From Alcanivorax borkumensis SK2 (GTDB lineage: Bacteria; Pseudomonadota; Gammaproteobacteria; Pseudomonadales; Alcanivoracaceae): 64,000 bases of DNA. Shown piece by piece: positions 6,121 to 15,522 of this stretch. Position numbers and translations under genes: made by a program. Each line of letters starts with the position of its first letter. Within the stretch, counting starts at the first letter, position 1. A model generated the notes under the pieces. The model saw only the letters and a program-made list of their open reading frames with translations. It did no database searches and had not been told where the DNA came from. The stretch spans positions 1,089,501-1,153,500 of the forward strand of contig NC_008260.1 in the NCBI RefSeq assembly GCF_000009365.1, written 5' to 3'.

Positions 6121-8724
6121 ATGGAAAAGCCATCACATACTGCGTCACAAGATGGGGCGCAATCAGTTCCGAGGCTGCCGGTTGTGGGTCTGCGAACCAG
6201 TGCGGCCATGTTACTGCTGTTTGCGTTGATCACGTTGCCATTTGCTATCGCTTCGGCGCTTTTGCTTCAGCATCGCCTAGGGCTGCTGGATACCTACGAT
6301 ACCATGCGTGCAGATGTGGGCTTGTTTGACCTGGGGCTGGAGGCCGTGCCGCCTCTTAATGATATGCGAGATCTGGCCTCGGCAGCTATTTATACCCAGG
6401 AACCGGGGATCGTCTCGCGCTTCGAGCTTAGCCGTTCCCGCGCGGGCAGTCGGTTGCAGGCCTTTCTCCACGGCGTACGGCAACGCGATACTGCTGGGCT
6501 ACGTGATCAGGCCCGCTTACTCAGTGAGGCTTGGAGCGACTTGACGGTGAAAACCGGCATTCCTATGGAAGATGTGGTTGGCCCTTTTGATAACGTGAAC
6601 CAAATTACCCAGCGGCTAAGCACGGTTTTGTCCACGGTGTTGTTTGTGTCGGACTTATCGATAGGTGAGGGCTTGGAACCCAACGAAGTGCTGTCGCTTC
6701 CCTTGGGTTCATTCATGCAGGTGCAGGAAGATATCGGCTTGATTAGATCGTTGTCATTATATGTGAGCCTACGGGGCGGCTACCTGGGCGACAATGATGT
6801 CCGCCGGCTGGAAAATGCCTGGCAGCGGCTGCAACATCAGGTGACTATCATCGACAGTGAGATCAAGGCACTGGCGGCACGTACCGGAGCCATCGAGCTG
6901 CAGCAACAATGGGGGTTAGTGCGGGGAAGTTTATTGTCGTTTTTGACGTGGTCTGAACAGGAACTGATTTTGGCCACACAGATCGAGGTGTCTTGGACGG
7001 ATGCCTATGATCGTAGCCGCAGTGTCATGAAATCAGTGGATGGCTTATCCGCCATGTTGATTTCCTTGGCTGACCAGCTATTGGGTAATGCTCGCAATGA
7101 GAAAGCGCGGGCCACAGTTTGGATGATGCTGGGCATCGTATTGCTTTATATGGTGGTGTTGAGCTTGGCTCTATGGGTGTATTGGTCTAATTCTAGAGCA
7201 ATCAATGCCCGTGCTGAAAGCCAAGCTAAGAGTTTGTTTCTCGCCCGTATGAGCCATGAAATTAGAACGCCGTTGAATGGCGTTATTGGGTTGGCCGAGT
7301 TGTTACGTGAGACCGACCCATCACCTCGCCAGCAGGAGTACATCAGCTTAATAGACAGCGCTGGCCGTACCTTAACCGCGTTGATTAACGATGTGCTGGA
7401 TTTCGCCAAGATTGAAGCAGGCAAGCTGGAGTTGGTGGAAGAGCACTTTGACCTACCGGTGTTGCTGGCTGAGTGTGTGCAAATGTTCAATCTGCCGGCC
7501 AGTGACAACGGCACGCTAGTGATTCTGGATGTGGATCCGCAGACGCCATCGGACGTAGTGGGTGACGCTATTCGTTTGCGCCAGATCTTGATCAATTTGG
7601 TTGGCAATGCGGTGAAATTCACCCGTAATGGGCGGGTCGTATTGTCTTTAGTATGCCGTCGGCAGTACGGCGAGGCGCCGCTATATACTTTCTCGGTGGC
7701 TGACACGGGCATTGGGCTCAGTCAGGTGGAACAGGCCCAATTGTTCCAACGTTTCACACAGGCATCAGCCAATACAGCACAGCGTTATGGGGGTACGGGA
7801 TTGGGGTTGTCTATCAGCCGTGAGTTAGTCGAGCTGATGGGGGGAGAGATCCATGTGCACAGCGCACCAGGGCAGGGTTCGCGGTTCAGCTTCAGTATCC
7901 AGATGGCCAGCGATCAAGAAACGGTCCCGATGATGGCTGAACTGCCGCCTGCCAGCTGGCTCTGGGATGTGCAGGGGAGCCTGGCTGATTGGTTGATTGA
8001 TGATCCGCGTTTTCAGACCGTGAAGGTGATAAAGACTGTTGGGCAGCTCGCTGAGCCTAACGCAGAGGCGGACAGTGGTATCTTGCTGATCAATGGTTTG
8101 CCTGATCAGGCGTTGTTCGGGGAAGCATTACAGATGACACGCTTGAACTCGGCCGACATCAAAATTCTACTGTTGATCGGTATGCGCTGCTCCCCTCCGC
8201 AGTGGCTGTCAGGCGATGTCCTGGTGCTGCGCCGATCGGTGATCACAGTCTCTGATCTTCAGCAATTATTGGGAAGCCATGTGCCGGGTGTGATTCCAAT
8301 TATCACTGAACCAGCGGCGGTGGAATCTGTCTCCAATTTGCGTGTCCTTATCGTTGAAGATAACCCGGTAAACCAGATGGTGGCAAAAGGGTACCTGCAA
8401 CGGCTTGGGGTTGTGCACATTATTGTCGCTGAAGATGGTCAACAAGGGCTTGATGCTTTTGGTGCGCAGAGCGGTAATCTGGATTTGGTGCTGATGGATT
8501 TGGATATGCCGGTGATGGATGGCTTTGCCTGTGCTAGACACATTCGTGATCTGGAGGCAGAGCGCGGCTGGAACCCTTGCCAGATACTAGCACTGAGCGC
8601 CCATGCGATTAGCGAACACTCTGGGCGAATGTCTCGGTCAGGTATGGATGGACAATTGATTAAGCCTCTTTCTCTGGCGGCCATGAAGCAAGCTTTGTTC
8701 AAGTACTTGGGGGTTACGGCATAA
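6121..8724 (+). CDS. Hybrid sensor histidine kinase with C-terminal receiver
   Basis: An 867-aa inner-membrane sensor kinase. A first membrane segment (about residues 20-42) and a second (about 333-355) enclose a helical periplasmic sensor region of nearly 300 residues. Then follow HisKA with MSHEIRTPLNG (phospho-acceptor His379), a HATPase domain (NLVGNAVKFTRNG; DTGIGLS; GGTGLGLSISRELVELMGG), a degenerate receiver-like stretch (about 610-725) without a clear acid pocket, and an intact receiver with VLIVEDNPVNQM and LMDLDMPVMDG (acceptor Asp793). I start at the ATG at 6121; the open frame before it encodes non-protein-like sequence. No partner response regulator lies beside it, so it is an orphan that probably passes phosphate to an unlinked Hpt protein. 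The signal is unknown. Confidence 0.92.
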   Translation: MEKPSHTASQDGAQSVPRLPVVGLRTSAAMLLLFALITLPFAIASALLLQHRLGLLDTYDTMRADVGLFDLGLEAVPPLNDMRDLASAAIYTQEPGIVSRFELSRSRAGSRLQAFLHGVRQRDTAGLRDQARLLSEAWSDLTVKTGIPMEDVVGPFDNVNQITQRLSTVLSTVLFVSDLSIGEGLEPNEVLSLPLGSFMQVQEDIGLIRSLSLYVSLRGGYLGDNDVRRLENAWQRLQHQVTIIDSEIKALAARTGAIELQQQWGLVRGSLLSFLTWSEQELILATQIEVSWTDAYDRSRSVMKSVDGLSAMLISLADQLLGNARNEKARATVWMMLGIVLLYMVVLSLALWVYWSNSRAINARAESQAKSLFLARMSHEIRTPLNGVIGLAELLRETDPSPRQQEYISLIDSAGRTLTALINDVLDFAKIEAGKLELVEEHFDLPVLLAECVQMFNLPASDNGTLVILDVDPQTPSDVVGDAIRLRQILINLVGNAVKFTRNGRVVLSLVCRRQYGEAPLYTFSVADTGIGLSQVEQAQLFQRFTQASANTAQRYGGTGLGLSISRELVELMGGEIHVHSAPGQGSRFSFSIQMASDQETVPMMAELPPASWLWDVQGSLADWLIDDPRFQTVKVIKTVGQLAEPNAEADSGILLINGLPDQALFGEALQMTRLNSADIKILLLIGMRCSPPQWLSGDVLVLRRSVITVSDLQQLLGSHVPGVIPIITEPAAVESVSNLRVLIVEDNPVNQMVAKGYLQRLGVVHIIVAEDGQQGLDAFGAQSGNLDLVLMDLDMPVMDGFACARHIRDLEAERGWNPCQILALSAHAISEHSGRMSRSGMDGQLIKPLSLAAMKQALFKYLGVTA

Positions 8725-9043
8725 GGTATATTAACGTGTCCTGTACTGCCGTGGGTAGCAAGGGCTCTGCAAGTAAGACCACCATAAATATTACCAATAG
8801 TGCGCTTTCGACGCGCCATGCTTGATGGTTCTGTATCGCGTGGAGCACGCAGCCATAGGCGGCCAACATGATTCCACCAAAAAAGCTGGCCATGCTGATC
8901 AGCTGCCACTCAATGCTATTAAAGGTTAGCCCGAGCCCACAAAGGGTGAGACCGATGGCGCTGGTGGTAAGAAAAGAAAATGATTCGTGATGGCGGAATA
9001 TGAGCATATTCAACACTCGCAAGATGGTTCCGGTGGTTTCCAA
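8714..9043 (-). CDS. Small multi-pass membrane protein, unknown
   Basis: A 109-aa very hydrophobic protein with about three membrane segments (near residues 23-40, 48-66 and 78-96). It has a His-rich cytoplasmic-type start (LIFRHHESFSF) and a short tail. Its end overlaps the kinase gene tail-to-tail by 11 bases. I do not recognise the family. Membrane-like composition and an ATG start support it as a real gene, but a ribosome site is not obvious. Confidence 0.6.
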   Translation of the reverse strand: METTGTILRVLNMLIFRHHESFSFLTTSAIGLTLCGLGLTFNSIEWQLISMASFFGGIMLAAYGCVLHAIQNHQAWRVESALLVIFMVVLLAEPLLPTAVQDTLIYLMP

Positions 9044-9482
9044 TTAGCAGGCAAGCATCATGCTTAAGCCCATTCTTTTAATGATTTTTAATCCAGTTCT
9101 TGTTTATTGGTTTTGTGTGAATATTGCCACCCTATAGGTTTTTTTTCATCATTAAATTCATTGTGTTAACTGCGTTTTAAACTGGCGAGTATGCTCTTTA
9201 ATTCTTCTGCTCGGGCCTAAAGGCTTGTATCTAGATTGTTGCGAACCTCTTGTTGTGAAAGCAGGGGCAATGGGCTTGGGCAGGCGAAGAACCTATTATG
9301 TAATGTTTAGCATTTGTGCTGTTTGTTTACATGGTGTTCTCGGCGGGTCGTTGCTTTGCCTCTCTTGCCAGGATAGCCCGACGGTAGGGGCGTAATGTGC
9401 CCGTTAGCCTGGACGAATAAGCGTTTCTTCCGGGCTCAGCTCCTCGCTATAATCGGCGCCGCAGATGCATACAGGGGCCTTT
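9044..9482. other. Non-coding gap with the cmoA promoter
   Basis: About 440 bases without a convincing gene. The left part is AT-rich with a T run near 9139-9146 that is not preceded by a good stem. The right end has a sigma70-like -10 box TATAAT at 9448-9453, about 30 bases before the cmoA start; the -35 is poor. Confidence 0.5.
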
Positions 9483-10214
9483 ATGTCTGATCAACAAGAT
9501 CGTATTTACGCCACGTCACACTCGCAGGTGGGGCGTTTTTCCTTCGACGACACAGTGGTGCGGGTTTTTCCGGACATGATTCGCCGCTCGGTGCCGGGCT
9601 ATCCGACTATTATCGACATGATTGGGGTGCTGGCGGCCCGGTACGCGCAGCCGGATACTTGCCTGTATGACCTGGGGTGTTCCCTAGGGGCCGCCGCCAC
9701 TGCCATGGCGACCCTGACCGGGGACACCGGTAATCCTATTGTTGCGGTGGATAATTCCCGGGCCATGATTGAGCAGGCCGAGAACTTGCTCTCTCAAGCT
9801 GGTCAGGCACATCGGGTGACACTGCAAGAAGGCGATGTGGCAGAGATGGCGTTCAATTCTTGTTCCATGGCGGTGCTCAATTTTACCTTGCAGTTCATCG
9901 CCCTGGAAAAACGTGATGCCCTGATTCGACGCCTGGCCGATGCCACGGTGCCTGGTGGCATCCTGGTGCTATCGGAGAAAATCCGTTTCGCCAATGACGC
10001 TGAGAATGCCTTGCAGACCGAATTGCACCATGCGTTCAAACGCAATAATGGCTATTCCGATCTGGAAATCAGCCAGAAGCGTAATGCGCTGGAAAATGTA
10101 CTGATTCCGGAAACCCTGGCGGCCCACGAGACGCGACTGAAAAAAGCGGGCTACCGCCAGATTCATGTCTGGTTCCGCTGTTTTAACTTTGTTTCATTAC
10201 TGGCTGTGCGTTAA
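9483..10214 (+). CDS. cmoA: Carboxy-S-adenosyl-L-methionine synthase
   Basis: A 243-aa class I methyltransferase-fold enzyme that makes carboxy-SAM from SAM and prephenate, the donor for 5-oxyacetyl modification of tRNA wobble uridine. It opens with [19 protein letters not shown] and has [18 protein letters not shown], all typical of CmoA, with the SAM motif [11 protein letters not shown] at about residues 62-72. I start at the ATG at 9483, preceded by AGGGG; an in-frame ATG at 9465 adds six residues not seen in the family. The stop overlaps the start of cmoB (TAATG), so the two form an operon. Confidence 0.96.
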
Positions 10215-11182
10215 TGCTTACTGATTACCTGCAGGCCTGCGAACGTGGGCTTGAGCCCCTGTTTTCTCCGCAAATTTTGTCTGCCGTTATGGCGCTGTCG
10301 CGTCAGCGCCTGGTCGAGCGTCCCCACGGTGACCTACCACGCTGGATGGCGGCACTGGATGCTCTACCGGCTGGGCCGACGAACTGCGCACTGGATCAGA
10401 ACACGCTGACCATTGGACGAGCGGGTGAGCAGAATGAAGAGGCTGTGAAACTCGCATTGCAGGGGTTGATCCCGTGGCGCAAAGGACCATTTGAATTTTT
10501 TGGCGTTCCGGTGGAAACCGAGTGGCGTTCGGACTGGAAGTGGCAACGGGTAGCACCGCATTTGTCATCGTTGCAGGGGCGACGGATTCTCGACGTGGGC
10601 TGCGGTAGTGGTTATCACTGCTGGCGTATGGCAGCTGCTGGGGCTAGTTGCGTGGTGGGGATCGACCCGACCATTCTGTTCTTGGTGCAATATCTGGCGG
10701 TACGTCGTTTTGCGCCGGATTTACCTGTGTGGTTCCTGCCTCTGCGTATGGAAGAGCTGCCAGCAGAAGGCGGGCAGTTTGATACGGTGTTTTCCATGGG
10801 GGTGTTGTACCACCGGCGCTCGCCTCTGGATCACCTATTGGAGTTAAAGGGGGCGCTGTGCGCTGGTGGCGAGCTGGTATTGGAAACCCTAGTGGTGGAA
10901 GGGGATGAATGTACGGTGTTAATGCCGCAAGATCGCTATGCGATGATGCGCAATGTGTTTTTCTTGCCGTCGGTGGCTATGCTCTCGCGCTGGTTGGAAC
11001 GATGCGGCTTTGTGGATGTGCGCTGTGTGGACGAAAGCAACACTTCGGTGCAAGAGCAACGGTCTACCGACTGGATGCGTTTCCAGTCGCTTCCTGATTT
11101 TTTAGATCCCGAGGATCATAGCCTTACCCGTGAAGGTTACCCGGCACCACGCCGTGCGGTGTTGGTTGCACGCAAGCCATAA
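10214..11182 (+). CDS. cmoB: tRNA U34 carboxymethyltransferase
   Basis: A 322-aa enzyme that transfers the carboxymethyl group of carboxy-SAM to 5-hydroxyuridine-34, giving cmo5U in tRNAs that read NYN codon boxes. After an N-terminal extension it has [23 protein letters not shown] (Lys90 lies in the family's ligand-binding segment), then the methyltransferase motif [15 protein letters not shown] at about 125-139 and [16 protein letters not shown]. Its length matches E. coli CmoB. It is translationally coupled to cmoA. Together with the MnmC-type gene at 3923-5080 it makes the window's left part rich in wobble-uridine chemistry. Confidence 0.96.
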   Translation: MLTDYLQACERGLEPLFSPQILSAVMALSRQRLVERPHGDLPRWMAALDALPAGPTNCALDQNTLTIGRAGEQNEEAVKLALQGLIPWRKGPFEFFGVPVETEWRSDWKWQRVAPHLSSLQGRRILDVGCGSGYHCWRMAAAGASCVVGIDPTILFLVQYLAVRRFAPDLPVWFLPLRMEELPAEGGQFDTVFSMGVLYHRRSPLDHLLELKGALCAGGELVLETLVVEGDECTVLMPQDRYAMMRNVFFLPSVAMLSRWLERCGFVDVRCVDESNTSVQEQRSTDWMRFQSLPDFLDPEDHSLTREGYPAPRRAVLVARKP

Positions 11183-11738
11183 GGTTTGGGCTCCTAGCGA
11201 GTATGAGCGTTAGAGTGTCGATAAGTCTGCTTGGAGTGCCTGTGTCAAAGAAGCGTGATTGAGCGTCTTGTGTGGGACCTGTTCAGTATCCGCCTACGTT
11301 ATTTTTGGCCGGACTGTTTTGTGCCTGCGGTGACAGAATTCGCTGGCCGCGTCCCGTCGGTTGGCGCAGTAGTTTCAGTGTATCGCTGACCCGCCGTCTC
11401 TGTATCTGCCCCGCTGTCCTCATGTGAGCGATCTGTACATTCAACGTGATGCTAAATCCGTTAAGTGTGGATTCATGGCGAGTGAGTCAATCCGGTAACG
11501 GCCCGGCTGAGATGTTGATGTTAGCACTGGATAATGCGAGAGCCTCGTTAATTTCTGCGAGCAGAGGCTTCAGTCGTTGCTGGCCTCCACTCCTGCTGCA
11601 AAGATTCTAGCGGGTTCACGGTTGCCCGTTATCAGGTCATACTCTTATACAGCGCAACTTAACAATAATGCCGGCCCCCTTATACACGTGGTTGCTTTAG
11701 GCCGGGGCCTGAATCGGGACCACGCAGAGGAAGAAATC
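11183..11738. other. Gene-free stretch after cmoB
   Basis: About 556 bases with no coding frame I can support; a frame open from 11577 is in phase with the gene at 11739 but its first 54 codons look non-coding. No convincing terminator follows cmoB and no strong repeat is seen. Confidence 0.4.
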
Positions 11739-12059
11739 ATGTCAGTTACATGGATTGTCGCGTCGGCACTACTCAGTTCTTTTTGTACTCTGCTGGTTGT
11801 CGGTGTATGGGCGAATTTTTATTTTCAGCCCCGTTTACGTGACAGCTTGCAACGGGAGCTGGATGAGCAGGTGGAAAAAGCGGCGCAGGTTCTTTCGGAT
11901 CGAGTGGAAGACGGGGTTCGACGAGGGCTGGCGGAAGGCGTGCGTAACTTGCCGTCTAAAGAGTTACTGGAAGGCGCTAGTCGTAACTTGGCACGTAGCA
12001 GTGCGGAAATGGTGGGTGAGCGCCTGGGGAATATTTTCGGACGCAAGGACAAACCCTGA
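11739..12059 (+). CDS. Small membrane-anchored protein (paralogue of the one at 14310)
   Basis: A 106-aa protein: one N-terminal membrane helix (VTWIVASALLSSFCTLLVVG, about residues 3-22), then a charged amphipathic helical tail (QPRLRDSLQRELDEQVEKAA, LSDRVEDGVRRGL, LLEGASRNLARS). I start at the ATG at 11739, with AGAGGAAG before it. It has the same length, layout and key residues (PR...R.LDE, L.DR, GxSR, a final G(R)-rich end) as the protein at 14310-14630, so the two look like diverged copies on either side of the SCP2-like and DUF445 genes. The function is unknown; an envelope role is likely. Confidence 0.72.
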   Translation: MSVTWIVASALLSSFCTLLVVGVWANFYFQPRLRDSLQRELDEQVEKAAQVLSDRVEDGVRRGLAEGVRNLPSKELLEGASRNLARSSAEMVGERLGNIFGRKDKP

Positions 12060-12103
12060 CCCGTACTTGGTTCGCTATGCCTATGTTTTATAATGTCCGG
12101 CTT

Positions 12104-12856
12104 TTAAGGGAGCCGTTTAGGAAGTAACCGGACCACCAAGCAGGCAATGCCAAGGCTAAGCATGGCCAGTGACAGGAAATCTTGTTGTAAGGCATGCCAA
12201 GTGGTTTCCCACAAGCTGGACGCTTTCATTAGCGACAATAGAATCAGCAGCATGCCGGTGAGGGTAAAGAACTGATCCAGTTTGCGCGCCCGTTGCAGCT
12301 CGCCGCGCAGCTGACGCAGTTCTTCAAGGATGTCTTCCTGCAGTAACTGTTGTTGGGCTTGTTGTTCGGCCAGCTGACCGACCTGTTGGGGTAGGGTGGC
12401 TAATTGCTCAAGCCAGACTGGGTCTTCCCGGCGTAACAGGGCAAGCAGCTCCTTGAGCCTTACATGGTCGTCCAGCCAGTTGCGGATTAGCGGCCAGAGA
12501 CTGAATTGATTTATTAGTTCAGCGAGCACGGCAATGTGCTGCTCACTGCCGATTACACGCAATGATTCGTGGTCTTCTAGTGGGCCGTTGCTAAACAACC
12601 AGTGAATCATTGCCCCCAGCGGTGCGCGCACACGAATGTCCACATTGCCTTCGTAGTCGGTCAGCAGTTCCACGCCATCTTCATAGATCAGCACATACAG
12701 AACTGACCGGGGGCGTTCGGCACGGACTCGCACCACGGTTCCATGGAGGGCGGCGAGATGGTCTCGACCGTGCTGTGTACCTGTGAGCACCTGATTAAGG
12801 GCACTTTCTAGGCCTCCCAGCACAATAAGTTGGGGGAAACTACCGGTTTCAGGCAT
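12104..12856 (-). CDS. SCP2/UbiJ-like protein with a C-terminal membrane hairpin
   Basis: A 250-aa protein. The N-terminal ~120 residues (GLESALNQVLTG...LHGTVVRVRAERPRSVLYVLI...GVELLTDYEGNVDIRVRAPL) resemble the SCP2-type lipid-binding domain of UbiJ, a ubiquinone-synthesis accessory factor. A helical region rich in Gln/Leu/Glu (QQAQQQLLQEDILEELRQL) follows, then two membrane segments (about 198-213 and 228-244) and a basic tail. UbiJ itself has no such membrane pair and normally sits between ubiE and ubiB, so this is a relative rather than UbiJ. A membrane-bound lipid- or quinone-binding role is inferred. It is convergent with the gene at 11739. Confidence 0.55.
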   Translation of the reverse strand: MPETGSFPQLIVLGGLESALNQVLTGTQHGRDHLAALHGTVVRVRAERPRSVLYVLIYEDGVELLTDYEGNVDIRVRAPLGAMIHWLFSNGPLEDHESLRVIGSEQHIAVLAELINQFSLWPLIRNWLDDHVRLKELLALLRREDPVWLEQLATLPQQVGQLAEQQAQQQLLQEDILEELRQLRGELQRARKLDQFFTLTGMLLILLSLMKASSLWETTWHALQQDFLSLAMLSLGIACLVVRLLPKRLP

Positions 12857-13088
12857 GGTGGCAGCGCTATCCTGTCTTTATGTTGACCCGGAGTGATCGT
12901 TCCGGTCTCTTATTGTTGCCAAAAATTACGCGATGCCGCTTATATTTGGCATGACTGCTCCCTATACTATGCATTTTCATAATTAAACTACATTGGCTTT
13001 TTTGACTTGGATGGGTGTACGCGGGACCTGTTCGCCTTAGCGCTGTCGAGTTACAGTGCACCAGCCCTTGAAGGGGAGTTGTTTTTCA

Positions 13089-14309
13089 ATGCTGGAATCT
13101 TTGCTTGCGTACCCGGATTTCTGGAAGTACGTCAGTATTCCGTTCATCGCTGGAACCGTCGGTTGGACAACCAACTGGATGGCTGTGCAGATGACTTTCT
13201 ATCCCCTGGAATTTCTGGGTATCCGTCCTTTTTTCGGCTGGCAGGGCATTATCCCCTCCAAGGTGGAAAAAATGGCCGGCATTGTGGTGGATAAGGCGCT
13301 ATCCAAGCTGGGCAGCTTGGATGAATTTTTCCGCGAAATGGAACCGGAAAAAATCGCTGACCACCTCACTCGTACTATCCAGCTCCGTATCGAAGAGTAC
13401 ACCGACGAGGTGATGACCGAACGCAATGCCGTTCTGTGGGAAAACTTGCCTTTGCTGGTGCGCAAACGGGTTTATAGTCGTGCTCGGCGCGCCATTCCTG
13501 CCGTTATGGATAATGTGGTCGACGACATCAGCCGTAATCTTGATAACCTGGTTGACATGAAACATATGGTTATCACCCAGATGAGCGAAGACAAGCAGCT
13601 CATGGTGCAGATGTTCCGCGAAGTGGGTGATCCCGAATTCCGCTTTGTTACTAACTCCGGTCTGTATTTCGGTTTTCTATTTGGCTTAATCCAGGTGCCT
13701 GTATTTATCTTTTTCCCAGAAAACTGGGTGTTGCCACTGTTCGGCTTCATTGTGGGTATTGCGACAAACTGGCTGGCCCTGAACCTGATTTTCCGCCCAC
13801 TGAACCCGATCAAGGTCGGGCCATTCCGGATTCAGGGTTTATTCTTAAAGCGTCAGAAAGATGTGGCTGAGTCCTTTGCTCGTCTCTCCACGGCCAAAGT
13901 GATTACCTTGCACAACATTATGTACCAGGTGGTGAATGGGCCGCGGGGTGATCGCACCAAAGCGTTAATTAAACGTCATCTCAAACCGCTGCTTAATGGT
14001 GGGGTGGTGCGAACCGCCGCCCAGCTTACGGTAGGGCCAGAGGGTTACGCTGACTTGAAAAAAGCGGTGGAAGAGAAGGCCGTGGACTTGGCGGTGGAGC
14101 CTTTTGAGGACCAGGGATTCAACAAAGAGCGGGGTCAGATTGTCGAGCGGCTGATGTCTGAGCGTATGCAGGCATTGAGTTCCGATGAGTTTCAGGATTT
14201 GCTGCGACCGGCTTTTCAGGAAGACGAGTGGATTCTGATTGTGGTCGGCGGCTTTCTTGGCGCCATGGCTGGCCTTTTCCAGCTTGTGTTTATATTTGGG
14301 ATTAGTTGA
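13089..14309 (+). CDS. DUF445 family membrane protein
   Basis: A 406-aa protein of the DUF445 (YheB/YjiN-like) family. It begins with a membrane segment containing the family signature GTVGWTTNWMAVQMTFYPLEFLG. This is repeated later as GIATNWLALNLIFRPLNP, with two hydrophobic stretches near 195-240 and a last membrane helix at the C-terminus (VVGGFLGAMAGLFQLVFIFG). The long middle and C-terminal parts are helical. I start at the ATG at 13089 behind GGGGAG. The next gene begins immediately after the stop, so they are co-transcribed. The family's biochemical role is unknown; an envelope function is generally assumed. Confidence 0.88.
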   Translation: MLESLLAYPDFWKYVSIPFIAGTVGWTTNWMAVQMTFYPLEFLGIRPFFGWQGIIPSKVEKMAGIVVDKALSKLGSLDEFFREMEPEKIADHLTRTIQLRIEEYTDEVMTERNAVLWENLPLLVRKRVYSRARRAIPAVMDNVVDDISRNLDNLVDMKHMVITQMSEDKQLMVQMFREVGDPEFRFVTNSGLYFGFLFGLIQVPVFIFFPENWVLPLFGFIVGIATNWLALNLIFRPLNPIKVGPFRIQGLFLKRQKDVAESFARLSTAKVITLHNIMYQVVNGPRGDRTKALIKRHLKPLLNGGVVRTAAQLTVGPEGYADLKKAVEEKAVDLAVEPFEDQGFNKERGQIVERLMSERMQALSSDEFQDLLRPAFQEDEWILIVVGGFLGAMAGLFQLVFIFGIS

Positions 14310-14630
14310 ATGCAGGTGCTGCAGATAGATATAGCCACCTTGGCGTGGTTGTTGTTTGCGGCAGCAGCAGGCTCTTCACTGCTGACTCTAATTCTACTGG
14401 GTCTCATCGGCCACTTTTGGCTAGGTCCACGGATTGAGCGCAAAGTAGATCGTCGCCTGGATGAGGGAGCGTCACAGCTTGAAGATCGGCTTCGTCGGCG
14501 TTTCATGGACATGCTAACGGGCGGGTCACGGGACATGCTTCGCGAAAGAGCCAAAAGCCTAGCGCGGGGTGTTGGTTTGATCAGCGGGCGACAGCAGGGC
14601 GTCATAGACAAGGATGATGTGGATAAATAG
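14310..14630 (+). CDS. Small membrane-anchored protein (paralogue of the one at 11739)
   Basis: A 106-aa protein starting directly after the stop of the DUF445 gene. An N-terminal membrane helix (LAWLLFAAAAGSSLLTLILL) is followed by a charged tail with PRIERKVDRRLDEGASQLED, RLRRRFMDML and GGSRDMLRERAKS. It matches the 11739-12059 protein in length and spacing of motifs. Tight linkage to the DUF445 gene suggests the two products act together at the membrane. No known domain is recognised. Confidence 0.72.
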   Translation: MQVLQIDIATLAWLLFAAAAGSSLLTLILLGLIGHFWLGPRIERKVDRRLDEGASQLEDRLRRRFMDMLTGGSRDMLRERAKSLARGVGLISGRQQGVIDKDDVDK

Positions 14631-14734
14631 TATCGTTGGTTCGAATTTTGGGCACCCGGTATTGCAAGCGTTGTCTTGGATCACTTTTGATTTATTGTTC
14701 TACAATTTGTCGATATCAGGCGCCTCTACCCCTC

Positions 14735-14740
14735 TATAAT
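14735..14740 (+). promoter_or_regulatory. -10 box of the phasin gene
   Basis: A perfect TATAAT about 80 bases before the phasin start. A good -35 hexamer is not visible at normal spacing, so the call is tentative. Confidence 0.4.
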
Positions 14741-14819
14741 TCGCCCCACGCGTTGATAATGTTTGTGTGTTGTTTTCCCGCTGCATTCGCTCGTGGAATT
14801 GCCTTCGGGAGTTTGGGCT

Positions 14820-15296
14820 ATGTCCGACCAAGAACAGAACCAGAACGAAAAAGACGGGCGTCAAAACCCGCTGAAAGCCCTGAGCGGGGCTTCAAAAGAC
14901 ATTCGTAAATACACTCATCAGATCTGGCTAGCCGGTCTGGGCGCTTTTGCTCGCGCTGAGGAAGAGGGCAGCGGTTTTTTTGATGCCTTGGTGGAAGCTG
15001 GCCGGGAAGTGGAGCGGCATACCAAGGATAAAACCGAATCCCGGGTGGAAGAGATTAAAGAACGGGTTCGCCATCATACCGGCGAGACGATGGAAAAAAT
15101 GGAAAAAGCCTTTGATGACCGTTTTAACAAGGCTTTATCCCGTCTAGGCCTGCCGAACAAGCGGGAGATCGAACAGCTTGAAAAACGGGTGCAGGAATTG
15201 ACTCAGGCACTAGATCACGCCGAAGAGCAACCCGAAAAGCCTGCCGCGAAACGCCCGACTCGGAGGAAAGTTAAAGGAACCTCTGAAAACCTTTAA
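14820..15296 (+). CDS. Phasin (polyhydroxyalkanoate granule-associated protein)
   Basis: A 158-aa protein of the PhaI/PhaF phasin family, which coats polyhydroxyalkanoate granules. The conserved core is residues about 25-50 (ASKDIRKYTHQIWLAGLGAFARAEEEGSGFFDALVEAGREVE). A highly charged helical stretch (EEIKERVRHHTGETMEKMEK) and a coiled-coil segment (EIEQLEKRVQELTQALDHAEE) follow. The end is a short Lys/Arg/Ala/Pro tail, a miniature of the histone-like tail of PhaF. I start at the ATG at 14820 with GGGAG upstream. A strong terminator follows at 15351. No PHA synthase gene lies in the window, so the link to storage polymer rests on the family. Confidence 0.87.
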   Translation: MSDQEQNQNEKDGRQNPLKALSGASKDIRKYTHQIWLAGLGAFARAEEEGSGFFDALVEAGREVERHTKDKTESRVEEIKERVRHHTGETMEKMEKAFDDRFNKALSRLGLPNKREIEQLEKRVQELTQALDHAEEQPEKPAAKRPTRRKVKGTSENL

Positions 15297-15350
15297 GCTA
15301 TTCAAACTCTATTGTAGCGCACACCGCTAACCCCTTAGTGGTGTCTTTTG

Positions 15351-15383
15351 ACGGGTGCCCGCCTTGGGTACCCGTTTTTTTTT
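15351..15383 (+). terminator. Rho-independent terminator after the phasin gene
   Basis: Stem ACGGGTGCCC / GGGTACCCGT with one mismatch and a short loop, followed by nine T residues. A classical intrinsic terminator about 55 bases after the phasin stop. Confidence 0.9.
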
Positions 15384-15522
15384 GTTTCGAGGAACCCGCA
15401 GGCCTCTGTGCTTAAGGGATTGGCACTGATCATTTTGGTCATTGAGGACGATGTAGCAAGCATGAAATAGTATTTTAAATACTGCTTTATTGTGGGGCGC
15501 AATGCTTCCTCTGGCCCTTTTA

